Part shown: piece by piece, positions 32,008 through 37,399 of the stretch
How the letters are laid out: the number at the start of each line of letters is the position of its first letter
Numbering within the stretch: the first letter of the stretch is position 1
From: Phytophthora quininea
Taxonomy: Eukaryota > Oomycota > Peronosporomycetes > Peronosporales > Peronosporaceae
Direction of reading: 5' to 3'
DNA: 37,399 nucleotides
NCBI GenBank assembly: GCA_011947345.1
Contig: JAAVTG010000244.1
Location: 1-37,399, forward strand
Made by a program: the position numbers and the translations under genes
The notes under the pieces: generated by a model
The model's input: only the letters and a program-made list of their open reading frames with translations
Told to the model about the DNA's origin: nothing
The model's database searches: none

Positions 32008-32800
32008 CTAGGTGGAGCAAGTGCCGTTAGCAATGGAATCAATCCACGAACGAACTTTGGAAACGCGTCCGAACACGGAAGGCGAGTTGACGACTCCGCA
32101 ATCGTTGGACCAGCTCCCAATGCCGATCAGAATGTCCTCCCCGTCGACGATTCCTTGATCAGCGGGGTCCCAGAGTCCCCGTAGCAAGCAGACTCCCCGA
32201 CTTTCCTTGAGCGCACAGCATAGAGTCGTCCACGACGCTCTTGGGAGCACGGCCCGCTAAGGTCTTCACGCACTTGTCTTGGTTCCACAGCTCTAATTGG
32301 AGCTGTCGTCGCTCGTACGGCTGGGCACCTTCGCCATCGGGTACACCCCACCCGATCAAAGTCACTTGTTCGCCTTCCTTGAAGTCGGAGTCGTCGGCTG
32401 CTGCAAGCTTCACCGGTCGGTACGAGCTCGGCCTTTCGAGCTCCAACACCACGAAGTCGTCGCCGAACGGGGCTGCCTCGCGAAAGTTGGGGTGACTCAT
32501 GATCGACACGATTCGGATCCGCTCGCCTTCTTGCGTGCCGTTGAGGTAGCGGGAGCCGACAGACACCCAGCGGTAGATGCCCAGGCTGCTGCATTGCGAA
32601 GCGGTCAGCACGTGCTTTGGCGTGATGAGGGAGCCGCCGCAGAAGTTCTGACCGTCCTCTGTAGTACGGATACCGGTCGTATACGATTTTGAATCAGCCG
32701 CTACACCGACTTGGTCTTGGTCGCGCGCACTGCCTTGAGCGTTCGCTAACGAAGGAACCGAGAGCAGGGCGACGAGAGCAGTCGAAGCGATGATCTTCAT
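32008..32800 (-). CDS. Secreted S1-protease homologue P2, catalytic His lost (glucanase-inhibitor-like)
   Basis: A chymotrypsin-fold protein exported to the apoplast. Start ATG 32800 with signal peptide MKIIASTALVALLSVPSLANA; the upstream frame extension begins with GTG. Seen: GQNFCGGSLITPKHVLTASQCS, where the canonical TAxHC has Gln instead of His; FGDDFVVLELERP (Asp site kept); SACYGDSGTPLI (Ser site kept); IGIGSWSNDCGVVNSPSVF; and VRSWIDSIANGTC at the end. Loss of His should abolish proteolysis, as in oomycete glucanase inhibitor proteins that bind plant endoglucanases. Single bases are missing near 32199-32207 and in 32139-32154; repaired length is 264 residues. The second break is shared with P4. 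Minus-strand CTTCATCTTACC upstream is initiator-like. Tail to tail with P1. Confidence 0.82.
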
Positions 32801-33121
32801 TTGGCAGTTAGTTGTGGAGGTGAAGAGGTAAGATGAAGTGTGGTTTGCTTTCACCTAACTCCACAGAACAGTACGAAAGCAGCAGCAGCCCATCGTCACC
32901 TCGAGTGACGGATCACAAGAACTCGATGAATACGCGACGCGGTTAACGCTTTCGCACAATCGGCAGAGTGACCAGTCTGTAGACGTATGTTGAAGCCCAT
33001 CCGAAGATTGCATGGTGTGTCGTTCTCCAGTGACGCAGCAGTTCACTACGCTTCAGTTTTTGAACCGACTCACTTCGGTATTAGCAGCCTCCTCCCCACT
33101 CCCCACCCCCTTTCAACCAAG

Positions 33122-33935
33122 ATGGTCTCTGCTATCGCTGCCGCCTTCGCTCTCCTCCTCACCGCTACGGGTGCCAGTGCTCAAGGAAACTCAAGTTCAA
33201 TCGCGTCTCAAAGCGGTTCGAGCGACGGTGTCTACAATGACACAGTCACTAGAGTCGATGTTCCTGTCGGTTCCAAGACGTACATGGCGAATCTCCGCAT
33301 GACCCGGAACGGCACGAACATCTGTGCTGGTGTATTGATTTCTCCCACCCACGTGCTCACTACAGCGGTCTGCATGGAAGTAGACCTTCGTTGGGCCTAC
33401 ATCGGCTCACGCTTCACCAACGGCACCGGTGGCGAACTGTTTAGGATTTCGGCGATGTTGCCATACCCATCGGCCTTGGGGTCACCGAACGACGTCATGG
33501 TAGTGGAACTGGCGAGTCCTAGTTCGCTTGAGCCCATTGCCTGCCGGCGGCGGACGGGTCCGACACCAAAGCGAACGGGTCGGTGACGATGGTTGGGTGG
33601 CCGTGGATCAAGGCTCAGTCCGCGTGGTCTTCGGAGCTGCAAAGTGGTGAGGTTACCGTCGTGGCCAACGAGCAGTGCTCGACGATGATGCCGTCCGACG
33701 GTCCGTCAATTGACGATTCCTTGATGTGTGTCGGGGTCGTGCCAATGAAGACCCGTGCGGAGGAGATATCGGTAGCGCGGTGATCGTCACGGGCTCGAGT
33801 GGCCAGGATATGGTGGTGGGAGTCATTGCGTGGGGCTACGATTGCTACCTGGTTAACATGCCAAGCGTGCTCGCCCGTGTGTCATCTGTGCGGTCGTGGA
33901 TCGACTCGGTTCTCAAGGGTTCCTGTGTCCACTAG
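33122..33935 (+). CDS. Secreted S1-protease homologue P3, His and Ser lost
   Basis: Start ATG 33122 with signal peptide MVSAIAAAFALLLTATGASA. Seen: NICAGVLISPTHVLTTAVCM (catalytic His replaced by Val), GSPNDVMVVELASP (Asp kept), EDPCGGDIGSAVIV (catalytic Ser replaced by Ile, GDSG to GDIG), VIAWGYDCYLVNMPSVLARV and VRSWIDSVLKGSC. Two of three triad residues are lost, so it is a non-enzymatic homologue, most likely a glucanase-inhibitor-type secreted effector. Single bases are missing at CC 33540-33541 and in GGGG 33733-33736; its duplicate at the window end has GGGGG at the second site. Repaired length is 271 residues. It lies tail to tail with P4. Confidence 0.82.
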
Positions 33936-33992
33936 AAGAGCATCTGCAACGGCGTGGCCTTGGTTCTTCTCGTAAAAATAAATCAATTGCTA
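33667..33992 (+). repeat. 326-bp repeat, inverted partner at 37073-37399
   Basis: Compared by eye base for base with the reverse complement of 37073-37399, it is identical except for one G (GGGG at 33733-33736 against GGGGG). It covers the 3' third of P3 and about 57 bp of 3' flank. The pair diverges abruptly after CAATTGCTA. Confidence 0.92.
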
Positions 33993-34129
33993 TATACATG
34001 AGATTGATCATTAGGCTTTTGAGAGTCGTTAGCCAACCGAGTTAAATGAAGCCAATGTACCTCACTGAAAAACATGAGATCGATCTATCTCGTCGTGTTC
34101 GCCGCACGCGTGAGCTTGCTGCTCGGACG

Positions 34130-34690
34130 TCTCTCTGGTCATAATTAGACGAGGATCCAAAAGCCCAGCTCCCGACTCCGATCAGCACGTCCTCCCCGTC
34201 GACGATTCCTTGATCAATGGAGTACCACAGCCTCCGAAGCGAGCTGATACCCCCCACACACACACTTTTTAAGCGCACTGCATAGAGTCGTCCACGACGC
34301 TCTTAGGAGCACAGCCGTCGCGCACTTATCTTGGTTCCACATCTTTAGTTGGAGTTGTCGTCGCTCGTCCGGCTGGGTGTCGTTATTTCCCGTTTGACCC
34401 CATCTGATTGTCACCTTCTTTGAAGTCGGAGTCGTCGGCAGCAGCGAGCTTCACCGGTTTGTACGAGCTGGCCCTCTCAACTTCCAATACCACGAAGTCA
34501 TCGGTGCCGTTGACCCCAGACCAGTCACATACGGTCTTACTCCGACCGGAGCATTCTCGCCAGCAACCATCAGCGAGGTCGAAGCATAGCGGACTTGATA
34601 TTCGTCGTGTGAACTGCCTTGAGCATCTGTTGGTGATGAAACTGAGAGGAGAGAGACGAGTATAACAGCGATCGAAACGAGGATCTTCAT
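34130..34690 (-). pseudogene. Decayed S1-protease homologue P4
   Basis: Related to P2. It has an ATG at 34690, a signal peptide (MKILVSIAVILVSLLSVSS) and SHDEYQVRYAST. The segment with the catalytic His is deleted: VGVRPYVTG runs almost directly into NGTDDFVVLEVERASSYKPV in another frame. Further breaks follow after DDSDFKEG and near 34240. The GDSG segment is eroded, and IVDGEDVLIGVGSW marks the C-terminal part. The promoter element upstream is still intact, so the loss is probably recent. Confidence 0.8.
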
Positions 34691-34721
34691 CCGAAGTTGC
34701 GAAAGTTGGGGGGGCGATGCT

Positions 34722-34735
34722 GGGAAAAATGAAAA
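34722..34735 (-). promoter_or_regulatory. Initiator-like element upstream of pseudogene P4
   Basis: Minus strand reads TTTTCATTTTTCCC, a good match to the TCATTYY initiator, about 32 nt before the ATG at 34690. It suggests the promoter outlived the reading frame. Confidence 0.5.
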
Positions 34736-34969
34736 GTGGTTTGCTCGCAGCAAGATCGATTGAGAGCGCTACTTGTCCAACTCGACGGATCATAAGAACG
34801 CAATAACTTTCGCGCAATCTGAGAGCTGTAGACGAGTTTGCATGAAGTTTTCGCATTTTTCACACATACTTTTCAAGAAAAACAACTGTAAATATCTGAA
34901 ACCTCTCTCATTGGCCAAAACCCTTCACAGTTTCCCTCAGTATCCAAAGCGACCAAGTCGAGGGAGAAG

Positions 34970-36981
34970 ATGTCGTCGTCGCTGTTCCCGCAGTTCGGCA
35001 ACGTGTTCGGCGCGCCCAGCACAGCCGGTCGAGTGCGTCTCCAGCATCCCCACTTTGCTCTCTCTCTAACCCGTTTCTGTACTGCAGAACGAGCTCGTGA
35101 GCTTCAACGCCGGCAAGATGACGGTCAAGCCCACGGCCAACGGCAAGTTCCTGATCACGCCGCAGCTGGAGAAGGGCAAGGTGTGTCTCTCTCGCGGGGA
35201 CGACCAGCTACTGCACTTCCAGTGGGTCGACAGACAGACGGGCGCCAGCCCCGAGGACTTTATCATCTTCCCGGAGGACGCGCACTTCGCCAAGGTAGAC
35301 ACTGGGCGTCCAGATGACCGTGTCTACATTTTACAGTACAAGAATTCGTCTCGCCGCTTCTTTTTCTGGATGCAGGTACAGAAGACTCCATCGTGGATCA
35401 CGTCAGTGTTTTTGTTAACAATGTCCACCGTTGATTAGAATAAGGACAGCTCCCGCGATGAAGAGTTGGTCAAGAAGGTCAACGATTGCATGAACAACGC
35501 GCAAGCTGCGTCCTCCAGTGGGGACAGCAGTGGACGCTCTGCTGGCAGCAATGTCCAGCTAGACCACAACGCCATCATGCAGATGCTCGGCGCCATGGGT
35601 GCTGGCGACCAGAGCCGCGGCGGCGGCCAGGCCGTGCAAATGTCGGAGCTGCAGAACATCCTGCAAAACATGGGGCTGCCTGCGGGGGCGCAGTCTGCGG
35701 CCTCGTCGCCAGCCACGTCGGCGGTGTCGTCGTCACAGGCTTCGCAGAACGGCGGTGGCAGCTCGGCCGCCGCCGACAGCGTCCACCCAACACGAACATG
35801 ACGTGAGCGGCATGGAGGTGGACGAGATGGACGAGGACGAACTGCTTCGTCTCGCCATCGAGGAGAGCATGCGGGATGGAGGCAATTCCAACCCCAATAC
35901 AGGTGGAGATGCAGGTAACGACTCGGGGAGTGGGAACAGACCCGCCGGTCGCGGCGGAGACGGTGGCAGTGGATCTGGGGGTGGCAATATGGACACGTCG
36001 TCCTAAGCTGAGGGATGCGCGCCCCGAGAGGGTAGGTAGCAACACGTAATTCCCCAACAAAGTACTGCATTGGTTCGTGCTCACCGTGTTACTCTTCCAC
36101 CATGTAAGTAGCGATGTCTTTACTGCTTGATTACTCGGAATCATCTTTCTTACTCGGTTTTCTTGTATCTTGTGTAGGCTGTTCACCGCTGCGACCGACG
36201 GATTCCTGCAATGCCAGCATTACAAATTAACTTGCTCCGTGTTTGTTGTTTTGTCACGATAGCATCCACGCCCGCTGCTCCGACATCCCAAGTACCTGTT
36301 GCACCCGCAACACCGGCAGATCCTGCAGGTCCGGCTCCTGCACCAGCGTCTGCGGCTAATGCCCCCGCCGGAGGAACTCTTACGACGGCGGACCTTCAGC
36401 GCGCGATGGCTTCTTTCCAACAGTTTGCGGTGAGCATTGTATCGATGACATTTTTGATCGGACTCGCTTTTCTGACGACGTTATTGTACGGAAGCAGCAG
36501 CCGAAGCCGGTGTCGCTCACAAAATTGTTGAGCGCTGATAACTTGAGCAGCATCTTGGACGACCCGGCTTGTGTCGCTGCACTGCTTCCTCATCTCCCAG
36601 AAGGTTCGCAAACGCCTGCGGAGCTTCGCGCCACGGTAAAGCTAACAAAATGGGGACTGTTTGCGGATTTGTCTAACGACGACTACAAATACGCTTTCAT
36701 AGCTGCGTTCGCCTCAGCTACGCCAGAGCATTAGATCGCTCGTGAGTGCCCTACAGACCGGTAACTTTAACGCTGTCATGGCCAACTTCGGCTTGGACCC
36801 AGCTGCAGGAGCTGCTAAGCTTGCTTTCGGTGACGGTATGTTAACAAGCGGTGCATGTGCTGATATCTTACTTATCATTAAGCTATGTGTAGGTGTTGGT
36901 GCTCTTCTTGCTGCAATTCAGGCGTGGGCTGACGGCCAAGTCGCCTCCATGGCCCCGCCTGATAACGAATCGACAAAGTAA
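34970..36981 (+). CDS. ADRM1: Proteasomal ubiquitin receptor Rpn13/ADRM1 with a UIM
   Basis: Binds ubiquitin and docks the deubiquitinase UCH37 on the 26S proteasome. Exons 34970-35032, 35088-35375, 35439-35914, 36263-36429, 36495-36635, 36703-36835 and 36893-36981; about 451 residues. Seen: a Pru domain (SFNAGKMTVKPTANGKFLI, EDFIIFPEDAHFAKV, RRFFFWMQ), a Ser/Gly-rich linker, a ubiquitin-interacting motif DEDELLRLAIEESMRD, a Pro/Ala-rich linker and a C-terminal DEUBAD (LTKLLSADNLSSILDD, CVAALLPHLPEG, LRSPQLRQSIRSLVSALQTG, FNAVMANFGLDPAA). One frame break lies near 35785. The donor at 35915 (GTAACG) was chosen because it joins in phase; reading through it instead ends at TAA 36004-36006 and would give a form without DEUBAD. 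Six introns make this the most intron-rich gene here. Confidence 0.85.
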
Positions 36982-37072
36982 GGCAAACTCTACGCTTTTG
37001 AATCCACGTTGGAATACCTGATCAGAATGAAATCCAAGCACCTAGAAGACATGCGAGGAAATCCCAAGCATC

Positions 37073-37399
37073 TAGCAATTGATTTATTTTTACGAGAAGA
37101 ACCAAGGCCACGCCGTTGCAGATGCTCTTCTAGTGGACACAGGAACCCTTGAGAACCGAGTCGATCCACGACCGCACAGATGACACACGGGCGAGCACGC
37201 TTGGCATGTTAACCAGGTAGCAATCGTAGCCCCACGCAATGACTCCCACCACCATATCCTGGCCACTCGAGCCCGTGACGATCACCGCGCTACCGATATC
37301 TCCTCCGCACGGGTCTTCATTGGCACGACCCCCGACACACATCAAGGAATCGTCAATTGACGGACCGTCGGACGGCATCATCGTCGAGCACTGCTCGTT
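37073..37399 (-). repeat. Inverted copy of the 33667-33992 repeat, running off the window
   Basis: 327 bp, differing from its partner by one extra C at CCCCC 37329-37333. The copy continues beyond the window, so the full length of the duplication is unknown. Two imperfect direct repeats (AAATCCAAGCACCTAG at 37030 and AAATCCCAAGCATCTAG at 37059) lie at its inner edge. Confidence 0.92.
37130..37399 (-). CDS. Secreted S1-protease homologue P5, 3' end only
   Basis: The last 89 codons of a second copy of P3, cut by the window edge. The frame is open: SIDDSLMCVGGRANEDPCGG, DIGSAVIVTGSSGQD, YDCYLVNMPSVLARV, stop at 37130. The Ser-to-Ile change (GDIG) is the same as in P3. It shows what the P3 reading frame looks like with the missing G present. 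Confidence 0.85.
   Translation of the reverse strand, partial: NEQCSTMMPSDGPSIDDSLMCVGGRANEDPCGGDIGSAVIVTGSSGQDMVVGVIAWGYDCYLVNMPSVLARVSSVRSWIDSVLKGSCVH

Overview
The window looks like nuclear DNA of an oomycete, most likely Phytophthora or a close relative (Peronosporales). The evidence is: short 54-137 bp GT-AG introns; initiator/flanking elements of the TCATTYYNCAWTTT type about 30-50 nt before several start codons; an elicitin-like protein; catalytically dead secreted S1-protease homologues of the glucanase-inhibitor kind; a bZIP with the oomycete-type Cys-for-Asn basic region; a GH54 arabinofuranosidase; and flagellum/microtubule genes fitting a zoospore-forming organism. Most genes are compact, intron-poor and closely packed.

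Layout. 0-14.6 kb: an Rh-type ammonium transporter, a GH54 secreted arabinofuranosidase, a TKL receptor-like kinase, REV1 translesion polymerase and a Cys-type bZIP. Among these genes lie five copies of one oomycete protein family (beta-rich head, coiled coil, C1q/TNF-like C terminus). Only the copy at 12199-13177 is open; the others are decayed. 14.6-16.8 kb: gene-poor sequence with a perfect 33-bp palindrome and possible transposon debris. 16.8-28.2 kb: housekeeping genes (eL42, an N-myristoylated hydrolase with a RanBP2 zinc finger, an anchored elicitin-like protein, a GT-B glycosyltransferase, a TPGS1-like subunit, a GNAT enzyme, mitochondrial bL35, a prenylated AN1 zinc-finger protein, dynein LC8). 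28.4-31.1 kb: a class II-type histone deacetylase with a long acidic N-terminal region. 31.3-34.7 kb and 37.1 kb to the end: a cluster of S1-protease homologues arranged as a duplicated tail-to-tail pair, plus a near-identical inverted copy. 35-37 kb: the proteasomal ubiquitin receptor Rpn13/ADRM1, here carrying a UIM.

A caution affects almost every long gene. Reading frames are broken by single-base indels, mostly one base missing from a short homopolymer. Restoring one base each time gives a coherent family-length protein, and the two 326-bp protease repeats differ only by one G in such a run. This points to an unpolished assembly more than to mass pseudogenisation, although one frameshift is shared by two paralogues and may be real. 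Coordinates below span the whole gene; exon limits and frame breaks are in the evidence text.

Themes: wall or apoplast interaction (GH54, S1 homologues, elicitin-like), nitrogen uptake (Rh), signalling and transcription (TKL kinase, bZIP, HDAC), proteostasis (Rpn13, AN1 protein), and cytoskeleton/flagellum (TPGS1-like, LC8).
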